Of a DNA stretch of 64,000 nt, positions 50,801 to 59,290 are shown piece after piece. A model generated the notes under the pieces. The model was not told where the DNA came from, did not search any database, and worked only from the letters and a program-made list of their open reading frames with translations. How positions within the stretch are numbered: position 1 is the stretch's first letter; each line of letters starts with the position of its first letter. This DNA comes from Homalodisca vitripennis (Eukaryota > Arthropoda > Insecta > Hemiptera > Cicadellidae), in the NCBI RefSeq assembly GCF_021130785.1, contig NC_060213.1, positions 70,049,501 through 70,113,500 on the forward strand. The letters are read 5' to 3'. The translations under genes were made by a program, and so were the position numbers.

Positions 50801-53800
50801 AAATTAAAACTCCCCCTCTTGTCTTAACCTCCTTAACATTAATCACCCACCCAGGGAATTTCTCGCCTTGACTAGATAGTCTCCTGGTGATATTAAACCC
50901 CCTGTTCGACTTAAAATACTGCCTTGAGGTCGGTTTTTATTATGTTTATACTAAACAATTCAAGATAGCTGACCCGTGCAGACTTTTCTCCCGAGCTCAT
51001 TTCTGGCTAAACCATAGGTCGTAGATCAGATCTGAGGGCACAATCGAAAGACAAAATTAAATTTCCGACAAGAAAGGTCCAGTCACTTTTTGTCGTATCT
51101 CTAACGGTTTAACCGCAAAATGCCCTCAAAGTCAAAAAGTTTTTACGAATCCGGAAAAAAATCTATGAAAAAGGTCAATTTTTAAATCCCTTGTCATTTA
51201 CTTAATGTCCGGACCTTAACCAGTCACCGAATTCCGCTTATCCCCGAATTTGCAAGCGTTTACTTTGGGGGCCTGGGGGCGTAGCCCCCAGCGAGCCGAA
51301 GGCGAGTGGATTCATAATATGGCTTGATTACAACTATAATGTCCCATGGCAACCAAGGCGTGGTAGAGCAGGAAAACTAATAAATGGTTTTATCTCTTGT
51401 TTTTGGCCTATTTTACATGTTGTACAAGCATATTATATCTGTGGCTGAGATCTGATCACAGAACTAATGTTGAAGATATTCAAAAGCAATGCTTTAGATC
51501 GTTTGTTGGTAAAGGATTCTTTAATTCGGCAAAGTGATATTACGGCAGTTTTTCTCTAAATTGAAGACAGAGTTCAAAACTGGAACTTGAATTAAAAATA
51601 AACTTGAAAACGTGAATCCCTAAGGTAGAAAAAGGACTGGAGTGATTGATCTTGGTTTCATAAAACTGGACGAACCTCTTTCCAAAAAACTTGAAAGTAT
51701 ATTCATTTGCTTGTGTCTTAACCAAGAATTCATAGTAAAAAATAATGTAAGAGAAACATCAGATATCCAAGATAATAACAAATTTAAACATATCTCTAGA
51801 AATTTTGCGATTAAAAGATTTTTTTTTATCTGAACACAATAATTTTAAAAAGGGTTTCACTCCATAAATCATATACCTATTTATTAAACTGAGATTTTTT
51901 TATACTGTATTAGTATATACGAGTCTTTTTCTCACAAATGTATTCCTTTATTAACATACCCCCTCCCCCTCCACCATGTGGCGACGTAAATAGAGACGGT
52001 ATTGTTGGGAGGAACTTCCAACATGATACGATAAAACCAAATTATGTATAATATATGTATATAATTATAATAAGTGGCTGTGGACGTGAAGGCTACAGGA
52101 GCGATATTTGGAATTTTTGCTACACTTTGTATCATTAAGGTTATAGTGTTTCAGTTAGAGGATCTGTCTTCCTCGAAATTATCAATTATTACCAAAGACT
52201 CTCTTTTAACCATAATAAGTTCGTCTGAAGATCTAAATGTATATTTCACAAAAAATGCAATTTAGCGAATTTTAAATCATATATTTATTTATATAATAAG
52301 TATGTGTGGAGCCTTAAACTATTAGGAATTTTAATTGCAGAAGCTCAACTATTACATTATTGAAATAACTATTTACATTGATTCTATTTTTATGAACCTA
52401 ATAAATCTATAAAATTATGTTAAAAGTTCATATTTATTAATATCCAAGCATAGCAAAGCCTATGCTCAGGAGCCTATATATTTCGTGAACGAATTGAGAT
52501 ATGTAAACTTAAAATTTTTTTTTATTTTGCTATCATTTAGGGTTCTGGAGAAACTTTCGCTTCCGTCTGTCTGTCTATCTGCCTGTAGTCTTTTACCACA
52601 TAATTTCATTTACTGGCTGATCGTAGGCGAAGCCTACCATTTGAGAGACTGGTCAAATTTCATTACTGTCAGTCTGTCAGCTCAACATCTCGAGTACGAA
52701 GTAGCCTATATACTAGAAATTTTGCATAAAGATTCTTTCTGTGTAAGGAACATCATATGTATTGATGGAGCATGTCATACCGTTGGATCACATTTTTGCA
52801 TTTGGCTTATGGGTAACCATGACAGTAAGGATAAAATCTCAGAATAAATGTTTTTGTAAATAAATATGAGTGTAATCATATGCCTTTTTACCATTTTACT
52901 ATTAACTTAATATACAGCCTAATGAACTGATTTATGAACTTGGCTTTTAGCATACAACCCAGTAAAGCCCGATGTTCGAGTTGTGCCAGAATCCTACCTT
53001 GTATAGACGATATTTTTTTTTTATTGATTACTTTATTTCACAATGTTAAATTAGAGTTTCTAATCTTTAATATTAACAGATGTATAATCATTAAGTTTAA
53101 ATCTAGCATACAAAGTAAGCTGGCCCTCCAGATTACCTCTTAATCGTTCAAGAGTGGATTTAGAAAACGCAATTTGAATTATATCTGATTATAGACTACT
53201 CTCTACAGTGCATCTATCATTATTTTATGACTTACTGAGTGTTGTAACCAAATGATGTCACGTTGTATTCTGTAATGTAAGGTGGACAGGACCTGGTGGT
53301 TATCTTGTATCCCAAACATTTGCAAGGATACTGGTTGTCTGTGCATACAGAGAATTATTAACACAGTTGAGTTGTTGTTCAAGTTTATCAGACAATTTTA
53401 AAATATATTTATGTTGGGTCTCAAGCAACTGCACTATTTTAATTCAGTCGTCAATGTTTATTTGCCGTTTCCAAAAATATTTTCCCACATTATTGAATCA
53501 CAAATTAATTTTTTACTTATAATGAAAAATGATTTCTTGTAGCGTGGCTGAAACAATATCACATTCTTCATACCACAGGTAATTGTTTTACACATTTTTT
53601 GTATCAAATTCTTGAACTATATTTGTTTCCTTTTGCCAGATTAAATCTCCAATTCCATTGCTCTATTTTTTATTTCCGTAAATTCTTTAGTGCGCACAAA
53701 CTATTTATTAAATATTAATAAAATAAAATAATAAAGCAGGATAATATATTAAAAAAAGGAAATAAAAAATAGATGTCGATAAGGTTTTATTATTAACATT

Positions 53801-55851
53801 TGAACCGTGTGGCTTAAAATATATCTGACTTATACGGTCCACTGGGATCAAGAGAAGATAGTTTTAAACCATCTTGGTTTTATTTATCCGTAGACCGCTG
53901 TATTATTTGGAAATTCGGTACTGTCATAATTCAGTATAAAAGTAAACCGGTATTCTCTAATTAATGTCCTAAACGATAGCAGAAGATGGATTTTATGGAG
54001 TAAAGAATTTTAAATAAGTTACAAAATACTCTAGGCAAAACACTAGTAATTAGCCCGGTTCAAAACGTTGTATTAGTCTCTCTTTACAATGTAGTACTCT
54101 ATATCGTAAAGAAAGTACTAGAAGAAGTGCGTAAAGTAAGGTATTGTACTAAAATTAATTGACCTAGACAGTCAGTTGACTTCTAGTATATGTCTTAAAG
54201 CTATTTGCTTGATACTTACTCAATGTCCCGCATTCCCCAATGGAGGAATTGCTAGCTAAAACTGTCCACCACAAGCCTGCTGCCTGAAATAATATTTACA
54301 TATGAAAACTACGTTTCTGCGTAATGTTGATTTAGCTACAGTAAAAAATATGCTGTATACAAAACATGCTCTGTAATGTATATATATGCAGAGTGTGTGT
54401 AAATTACTCTATTATTCTTCACCATTTGATGTTTCAGGGAAAAATAAGTAAGAAATATCGTATAAATTATAGTCCTTTTATAGTATTAAATTTTTATATG
54501 CCCACCACTTTTTAAACCGTCGATTTGTCCCTACTCTAATATTTTATCCTAACTGAATCACATTTGAATTGTTAAGCAATATTTCACACATATTCAATAC
54601 AATTGAGAAAGGACGTAGTGATTTATTGTTGTGTAAAAGTCGTATGTAAATTACTTCCTTTCATACGAAAAAAATAAACACTTTCTGTCTCATGATTTCC
54701 AGGTAAATACAATAGATGTATCCAATAGCCGAGATGGCTCCATGGAGCATCAATAATCCGGAGCAATCGGAACTCTATAACATTTTCCTATATGGGCAAA
54801 TTAAATTTAATTACTAAATTGTTATGGGAATAAATATATACGAAAATATATTAGAATTTAAGTATATTTATCAAAACAATGGTAAAATTTAAAATGTCAT
54901 TTCTCTGAAAAGGGTCCTCGAATGTAGGAATGGTACAGTAAGGCAGCGGTTTATATCTGTAAGTCGATTTTGATAACGGGATACAATAGGGGTTGTTCAT
55001 TTGACAATTAATTTCTCTAGTCTCGTGATTGGATAGTCGAAGGCCAATCAAGGGCGTCGGTTATAGAGGTAGATATGTTTAGAGAAGGGGTCGGTATAAA
55101 AATCTCCGACACACACGCATCTGTGCGTCTTTTGAGTATTTAGCGGTGTAAATTTTGTTGTTTTTCCGGTTCTTCCTTTCTGCTACACATCCGTGTGAAA
55201 ATTTTGCGATTCTCTAGTCGAATTACGATCTTCATAAGGGAAACTTGTTGTCAACTAATGTTAGCTCACTTTTACATATATTATTGTATTTACTTTGATA
55301 CAAAAGAGAATACCTGGAGATCACTAAATAATCAACGTAAATTTTCAAGAGAGTACATGATGTTGCAAGAAATTTTCAAGTAAAGTTTTCAATTTTTATA
55401 TTAGTAAGATTTTATACAATTTTAACTTTTAATATTGTTAATACACATTTTTATAAAATAATTCAAGAAAGTATTCTTTTGTCTGTTTTCTAAAAAATAT
55501 AATTTATATTATTATTAATATTAAAAGTATATAAAGAACTTTGTAGATTTTGCGGATCTCTCTCTATGACCACCACTTCACTTCTGCAATAGAATATGTT
55601 AGTGGTTTACATATTCTATTACTTGTGATAAGTCCACATGGATACGCATACGCATAGATACAATGTTATAATATTAAATCCGAATAGTGTGCATGAAACC
55701 TTACACTATAAGATGGTTTTTGAAAGTATCTACTTACATTACAAGGAGGTCGCCGGACCGCACAGACTCCAGGGCATAACGAACGGACATCAGGTGAGAA
55801 TTCTTGGGAGTCTGCCAAGAGTGCACCGAACAAAACTGTAAAGGAAACCAT
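38695..55851 (-). CDS. Lipocalin gene B, 6 coding exons
   Basis: Exons on the minus strand: 55851-55738, 54283-54220, 53338-53236, 44848-44760, 40419-40336 and 38852-38695. They join in phase into 203 residues ending TAA. The signal peptide is MVSFTVLFGALLADS. The mature N terminus has 'SPDVRSLCPGVC'; G41-L-W43-W44 is the G-x-W block; D134-T-D136 with Y145-x-C147 is the second block; R163 in 'VISRDIRG' is the third. The last two fall at the same residue numbers as in gene A. Sequons in exons 2 and 3 are conserved with A. Introns are large (Helitron in the 8.4-kb intron before 44848, P-like element in the next). Donors are GTAAGT or GTGAGT. The likely role is a secreted small-ligand carrier; the ligand is unknown. 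Oddity: the ancestral ATG exon (59129-59114) reads ACG and has lost its GT donor; the ATG used here lies in what was intron. I number introns as in gene A (intron 1 before 55851). Confidence 0.84.
39340..39890 (+). pseudogene. Tc1/mariner-superfamily transposase C-terminal fragment
   Basis: Plus-strand pieces in two frames: about 39568-39640 'QQDATPAQYCKYVWNFLKEQ' and 39607-39876 'RWIGRIGPFEWPARSPD', then 'IIKYLVYQAILETIRELRNR' and 'IAYRLDRVTL'. This is the end of a DDE/D transposase with the W-P-(A/P)-R-S-P-D catalytic region, common in insect genomes. A C11 run (39696-39706) interrupts it just after the Asp. Inactive; it lies in the last intron of lipocalin B. Confidence 0.75.
40336..40419 (-). 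CDS. Lipocalin B exon with DTD...YxC motif
   Basis: 84 nt, 'FIASVLDTDCFKSFLIVYAC'. TTACAG acceptor, GTGAGT donor. Length and phases equal those of gene A exon 6. Confidence 0.87.
40740..41160. other. Palindrome-rich stretch before the P-like element
   Basis: Contains 'cccgtacggg' near 40830 and an exact 18-base palindrome GACAACACCGGTGTTGTC at 41099-41116. No coding sequence recognised; possibly ends of an older DNA transposon. Confidence 0.45.
41162..43880 (-). mobile_element. P-like DNA transposon with 31-bp TIRs and target duplication
   Basis: The outer ends read ACGGTAACTAGAAC at 41163 and its reverse complement ending at 43880, and match over 31 bases with two mismatches. Both ends share a subterminal GACGTCAC. 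AGTTGTGTT occurs immediately outside both ends (41153-41161 and 43881-43889), an apparent target-site duplication. P elements have 31-bp TIRs and 8-bp duplications. The element is about 2.7 kb, carries a THAP-transposase relic, and sits in a lipocalin B intron. Confidence 0.8.
41730..43663 (-). pseudogene. THAP-domain P-element-type transposase, broken
   Basis: The ATG at 43663 opens a 134-codon frame with a THAP zinc finger: C-x5-C (residues 3 and 9), 'SFHVFPKDKDLHKQW', then 'ICSEHLLESDY' (C-x2-H). Thereafter a coiled-coil-like segment ('ELKEKIIFLTEQLK', about 43200-43110), then 'LKAKCTNWSSEDVAKAVAVR' and 'LPSEATIGRRL', and in another frame 'HKDVVMCFDEMKVKSDVYYD' (42612-42854; CFDEMK is the P/THAP9-type catalytic-start motif). 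A C-terminal piece 'KYCDVDVFAIATYVIMRSFI' lies at 41730-42005. Stops and shifts separate the pieces. It would have bound the element ends and cut DNA; it is now inactive. Confidence 0.82.
43890..44759 (-). other. Rest of the lipocalin B intron, 5' of the P-like element
   Basis: (CT)n microsatellite at 43977-43994 and a poly(T)/poly(G) stretch near 44113-44132. Otherwise AT-rich with nothing recognised. Confidence 0.6.
44760..44848 (-). CDS. Lipocalin B exon 4 (CYDQQ...EWAVV)
   Basis: 89 nt, 'CCYDQQFLETYIIDKYDEWA' and following residues. TTTCAG acceptor, GTAAGT donor; same size and phases as gene A exon 5. Confidence 0.86.
45080..46505 (+). pseudogene. Helitron PIF1-like helicase domain, one frameshift
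   Basis: In-frame protein-like sequence begins about 45080 ('SEDQRRVLQNVRSLLDNP'), before any ATG. Motifs in order: Walker A 'GPGGYGKTSLL' (about 45194), 'SGIAAGNMPGGSTAHSMFRL', Walker B 'IVFDEAPMAHR' (about 45430), 'CSGDFRQIAPVV' (about 45545). A one-base insertion near 45897-45903 shifts frame, then 'EINDIILNSVDG', 'AYAMTGHKSQGQTI' (about 46290, motif V/VI region) and 'QLYVLLSRVR' follow to the TGA at 46505. This is the C-terminal 5'-3' helicase of Helitron Rep-Hel proteins, which unwinds DNA during rolling-circle transposition. Cellular PIF1 would have a different N terminus and lacks this context. Few lesions, high GC and Arg/Asp-rich codon use unlike neighbours suggest a fairly recent arrival. 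Confidence 0.85.
46515..46880 (+). repeat. 53-bp minisatellite, seven units
   Basis: Units begin 'gcagtaggct' or a close variant at 46521, 46573, 46626, 46686, 46738, 46791 and 46842, each running through 'acctgcccaaacaaaactcc'. It starts directly after the helicase stop codon. The minus-strand open frame through it (46865-46290) is repeat translation. Confidence 0.92.
46900..49110 (+). repeat. Tandem array of about 210-230-bp units (Helitron tail)
   Basis: 'atatatggtct' followed by 'gccggcctccccg.ggcgagactggatac' recurs at about 46913, 47124, 47335, 48455, 48755 and 49037, with shortened units at 47567 and 47960. Each is followed by 'gacaaactaacgggcaaa' and 'atttgacacaag'. The first three are 211 bp apart; later ones are interleaved with a second repeat ('aaatctcccaacttgcacac'). 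Confidence 0.88.
47690..47790 (+). repeat. Copy 1 of a 100-bp block repeated at 49408 and 51207
   Basis: Contains 'gaattccgcttatccccgaa' then 'tttgcaagcgta'. Copies 2 (49408-49512) and 3 (about 51207-51262) have the same phrase and lead into a GC hairpin; this copy lacks the hairpin. Confidence 0.85.
49519..49537 (+). other. Terminal-type hairpin, copy 1
   Basis: CTGGGGGC and GCCCCCAG pair around a GTA loop. It is followed by 'cgagccaaaggcgagt', where similarity with copy 2 ends abruptly (49552). Confidence 0.85.
49770..50420 (+). repeat. About 180-bp degenerate tandem units
   Basis: 'gcccgatagcgg' or a close variant recurs at 49775, 49956, 50136 and 50312. Each is followed by 'aaccgttggtcg', then 'gatctacagaaaaggtccagt', then 'ttt(g/a)c(t/c)ctat' and 'tttg(a/g)ccg.aaaacg'. 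A further diverged unit lies at about 50990-51130. Confidence 0.85.
50511..50900 (+). repeat. C-run tandem repeat
   Basis: Units of about 70-115 bases each carry 'taaccccccc(c)..ctgggaatttcctggtatgacc' and 'gataaccccctgg'. The longest C run is 13 bases (50532-50544), followed directly by GGGG. On the minus strand this gives many G-runs. Confidence 0.85.
51273..51291 (+). other. Terminal-type hairpin, copy 2
   Basis: Identical to the hairpin at 49519-49537, with the same 16-base downstream tail except one substitution. Confidence 0.85.
51309..53235 (-). other. Lipocalin B intron, flank right of the Helitron region
   Basis: Mostly AT-rich. 52440-52860 holds an unknown repeat-like segment with 'tctgtctgtctatctgcctg' and 'ggcgaagcctaccatttgag' phrases typical of dispersed insect repeats. 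It contains a 120-codon open frame (52485-52847) that I do not recognise and think is not a gene. Confidence 0.4.
53236..53338 (-). CDS. Lipocalin B exon 3
   Basis: 103 nt. Encodes a Cys-x-Cys-Leu-Gly segment and 'YITEYNVTSFGYNT'. GCACAG acceptor, GTAAGT donor. Confidence 0.87.
54220..54283 (-). CDS. Lipocalin B exon 2 (G-x-W motif)
   Basis: 64 nt, 'AAGLWWTVLASNSSIGECGT'. TTTCAG acceptor, GTAAGT donor. Confidence 0.88.
54284..55737 (-). other. Lipocalin B intron 2
   Basis: Nothing coding recognised. A plus-strand promoter-like cluster lies at 55027-55102 (listed separately). Confidence 0.5.
55027..55102 (+). promoter_or_regulatory. Promoter-like cluster: inverted CCAAT, CCAAT, TATAAAA
   Basis: ATTGG (55028-55032), CCAAT (55044-55048) and TATAAAAA (55095-55102) on the plus strand, spaced like a small pol II promoter, in a GC-richer island. 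No recognisable gene follows; the 62-codon frame at 55195-55383 begins with a non-ATG codon. It may be chance or a transposon end. Confidence 0.3.
55738..55851 (-). CDS. Lipocalin B exon 1 (signal peptide, N terminus)
   Basis: 114 nt from ATG to a GTAAGT donor. The first 16 nt (55851-55836) end TTTACAG, a good acceptor at the exact place where gene A exon 2 begins. The coding part may therefore start at 55835 if a spliced leader exon supplies the start, or at this ATG if the old intron end is retained. Frame is the same either way. A second possible acceptor (TGCTTTAG) lies about 27 bases upstream. Confidence 0.75.
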
Positions 55852-56739
55852 TGTGGAATCTTTCAATCCTTTATTCTAAAGCACATTTGTGCCTTAAGAC
55901 ATGTTGTGTTGTAATTCTTTATTGGTTTATTTCTTCCTAAAATATATTTAATCTATTTTATTTTATCAATTTACACCTATTTGAAATTTTTATAAAAATA
56001 TAGTCTCAGTTATCTTCAATTATCAACATATTATTACTACTAACTAAATATAAGAGTTTCAAATAGAGAGGAAGGAAAATATTTATTTAATTACCGGTAT
56101 TAATTGTGCAATTTAAAAGCGTTTTTTAAATAGCACTTTGCGTAAAAAGCTTTTTCTTATTTACTAAGACTCTCGTACTAATATTTACTTAATTTAACTA
56201 TAATCTGTAATAGGCAATATTTTACACATTATTGAATATGAAAAAAAATTACAATATCTACATAATATCCCATTCTTTCCTTTGAACCAAACTAATGAAA
56301 TTGCATTAAATTTGAAATATTCAATCCATATACAGTATTATAATATTAATAGCTCATTTGTTAGTTTCTAGACTAAGAATATCATAATTACCTGTAAACA
56401 TTACCATTCATTTTCCTAACTGTAACAGTACAAAAGTGTCTGAAGAACAGATTAATTATTCAACTTCACAATCTTTGGGACCTCTGTAGCACATATTTGT
56501 ATGTACCATAAATAATTTATCATTGTTAAAGTTATGAAGGCAATATAGTATTTTAACAAATAAAAAGTACATTGATTTCTGTATAATGTCTTCCTCAATC
56601 CAATGTCTCTCAAATCATATCTCCTGCTTGCTATTCTGTCTTTTAAAATAGCAAATGAATAACCCTTTGTATAAAGTTTCAAAAAAGCAAAATATTAAAA
56701 TTTAAATTGCTAACAAATTTTATTTATTATAATAGTTTA

Positions 56740-57270
56740 TATTTGAGACATCAAGTGAAAATTTTGAAATTCTAATAGAAAATTATTTCACGTGGTGGAA
56801 AGAGAACCTAGAAAAGTTTATTATTCATTCAAAATCAAAAGATGAATTGGCAACTGACTATCATCTAATTGTTGAAGAGTTCAGTAGGTTTTCTGACGTA
56901 CGTTCAGATGCACCTCTTGCTCTTCTAGATCTAAGGCCTAATAAGTATGAACAATACAATAACATGTTTTTAAATAAAATAAATGGAAAAATTTCTTTAG
57001 CGCTGCAATAATTATAGAGATAGAGAACTTAATTTCAAAATTCCCATAAATCTCTTCAAGACGGCAAGGATTTCTCACAAAACATTAAAAGTTACTCGAG
57101 TACACAATCATTAAGAAGGAGAGAGTCTGCTCCCTACAAACTACGTACCCATCTCATTACACTCCGTCTTCTCTAAACTGCTCGGAGAAATAAAGAGCAG
57201 AATGTAAACTGTACAAATTCGTTATCGATTTCTCAATGTAGGTTCTGGGAAAGACTGAACTGAACGCATA
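56740..57270 (+). pseudogene. Degraded non-LTR retrotransposon fragment
   Basis: Broken plus-strand frames read like the RT entry region: 'IIKKERVCSLQTTYPSHYTP' and, in other frames, 'ESAPYKLRTHLI' and 'NSLSISQCRFWE' (compare K-K-G-x...N-Y-R-P-I-S...Q-x-G-F). Multiple shifts. It lies in lipocalin B intron 1. Confidence 0.5.
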
Positions 57271-57279
57271 ATGTGTGCT

Positions 57280-59110
57280 GCAAAATTATATCTCTTCATT
57301 ACGTTGCAACGTAAATAATAAAAATAAACAAAGAAAAACGGGGACGCTTTCTTAGAATAGTCATAAAATGGTATTGGATCACATTTTCAAAACCGAGAAC
57401 ATTTTGTTTTAGTTGGAAATTGTAAAAGTATAAACGTACTGTGAGGTTACTCAAGGGTCTGTACTCGGTCATATATTTTTTTAATCTACATGTATTTATA
57501 GTGGTCATTTCAAATAGGAGATATAACGAGTTACCGATGATACAGAAATTCCTTATGCGGTTCCTTCCAAAGAGTTGATTAATATTTAGCATGACATGAT
57601 GTTCAAGTGCAAGTAATTGGGCTTATATGTAGAAACATATATCTAGTTTTTCGTTTTTATATAAGGTTTACGGACCAATGAAATTGCATTCCTCTGATTT
57701 TTCAAAACGGTTTTTTGATGTAGAAGTTTTACGAAACCTTCATATATAAATTATTTTAGTTTTGTTCCGTGGTTTGAAAAACTTACCACCACTGTAATGC
57801 TTATTTTTATTTAATGCTATTATTCTTTCGAATGAGTAAATAACTTGGGGGCTACTACAGATAATTCAAACAGATACACTAACAATATAAATCCAGACAT
57901 AATTAATTAGTTTAGTTAGGCTACATCAATCCTTCTTTCAAAAAGTATTTGTTTATTTCTGAAATTTTATAACGGAATACAAATACAACAAAATACAAAT
58001 TTTACTCATATTAATCATTGAAAAAAATCTCTCGAGGATAACCTCATCTCTTACTGAGAACGATATCCAAAAAACTTTTATCAAACAAATTTGAAATAGT
58101 GCAGTAATATGTAAGTAATAACATTCTTGTGGAGTTGCTTTTCGTTGTGTAATGCGTGATATGTAGGACTGTAAGAAGGCAATGTCATTCATCTTAAATA
58201 AGTGCAAATTTAACAAGTTTTGCCGTACATGTGCAGTGAAAATTTTGTATAATCAGCAGTGCGTTTTCTATTACGAGTGTTTTTAACCATTTCAATGATT
58301 TAAATTTGTGTCCAACTCTATGGCTTCAGTGCACGATGAAAGATTAGATTTCTAGCTCGTTTGTATTATTTTTAGAAAGAAAATATAAATGTTTTTTTTT
58401 GTATACATTTAATACAACATGTATCTATAATCTAAAACTGTAGGCTTAAAGGTGGTGATTTTACGCTTGGAAAATGAAGATAATTATTTATTAAGTTTTT
58501 CTTAAGTTATAATAATCATGCCTGTGACATATCTCGTAGTCTTGCCCTGCGATGGCACAGATGCATTTGTGTTTCGTAATTTACTATAATGTTTTGTTTT
58601 ATTCTTTATTACATTATCTTCTTGTAAATAAAGATTATTTCTATTTACGTAAAATTTGTTAACGTCTAGAAAATCCTGATTTCCTTCATATGAATAACAC
58701 GTTTAGGTTTGTAATCACTATTCTATATAAAAATACAATAATCATATACTCGTATTAGGTTAATTTCTTATGATATTCTTTGTATTATTACATAAACACC
58801 TTTGTGTAAGTAAAAATTTATAAAGCTAAATACCCTTAATTTGTTTGGAATGATGGCGAGAAGTAACTCATAGGCCCTGCTTTGATCTTTTCATGACATT
58901 TTTATTATGGAACGAAACAATTAATAATCATGCAAATACGTTAATCCCTTTTAGTATAAGAACACTTTTCAGTTTTATACGTAATTTTGTAACAAAATCT
59001 TTCTCACCTAAAACATTTGTGACAATTCATAAGTTTCCAATGAAGAATCATTTTTTAAGTTCACCTACTATCAAAAATAGAATAAGTACAGCTCAGCACC
59101 ATTTAACTAT
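57280..59110 (-). other. Lipocalin B intron 1, remaining part
   Basis: AT-rich. The largest frames (57299-57592, 57953-58216, minus) have low-complexity hydrophobic composition without a recognisable domain. Confidence 0.5.
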
Positions 59111-59113
59111 TAT

Positions 59114-59290
59114 CTGCGTAATGCCACGTTATATTCCTTCCTCACTGCACATAGTCCTTTATTTATCCACGTGTAAGTTATCACGTCATGTAGCTTGTAG
59201 ATAGTTTATTGTTTTATCAAAAACAACCCAGTATCTACTATTGTTCAATCAAAGATAGTACGATATTGTCTTTGTAATATGCATTTGTAA
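59114..59290 (-). promoter_or_regulatory. Lipocalin B promoter module and degenerate first exon
   Basis: CACGTG at 59168-59173, a 3-base gap, AAATAAAG at 59157-59164, and the 16-nt exon counterpart at 59129-59114. That 16-mer starts ACG and is followed by ATAATAG, so both the ATG and the GT donor of the gene A version are missing. Upstream similarity to the 36-kb copy continues to about 59290. Confidence 0.58.

Larger units (their letters stand above)
49553..51308 (+). mobile_element. Candidate non-autonomous element head-to-tail with the Helitron
   Basis: It starts exactly where the first hairpin unit ends, with TCCTATATATATAC (Helitrons start with TC), and finishes with the same hairpin and 'ggcgagt' tail at 51302-51308. 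Inside are about five degenerate units of 180 bp, a C-run repeat zone and the third 'gaattccgcttatcc' block. No coding frame is recognised. Confidence 0.45.

Noticed and set aside
49484..51308. Viral or bacterial insertion (GC palindrome and phrase-like repeats resemble prokaryotic repeats)
   Set aside because: No viral or bacterial gene is present and the region is continuous with the Helitron-type tail; the resemblance is only impressionistic.
52485..52847. 120-codon plus-strand open frame
   Set aside because: Lies in a repeat-like segment with GTCT microsatellite phrases; no recognisable domain.
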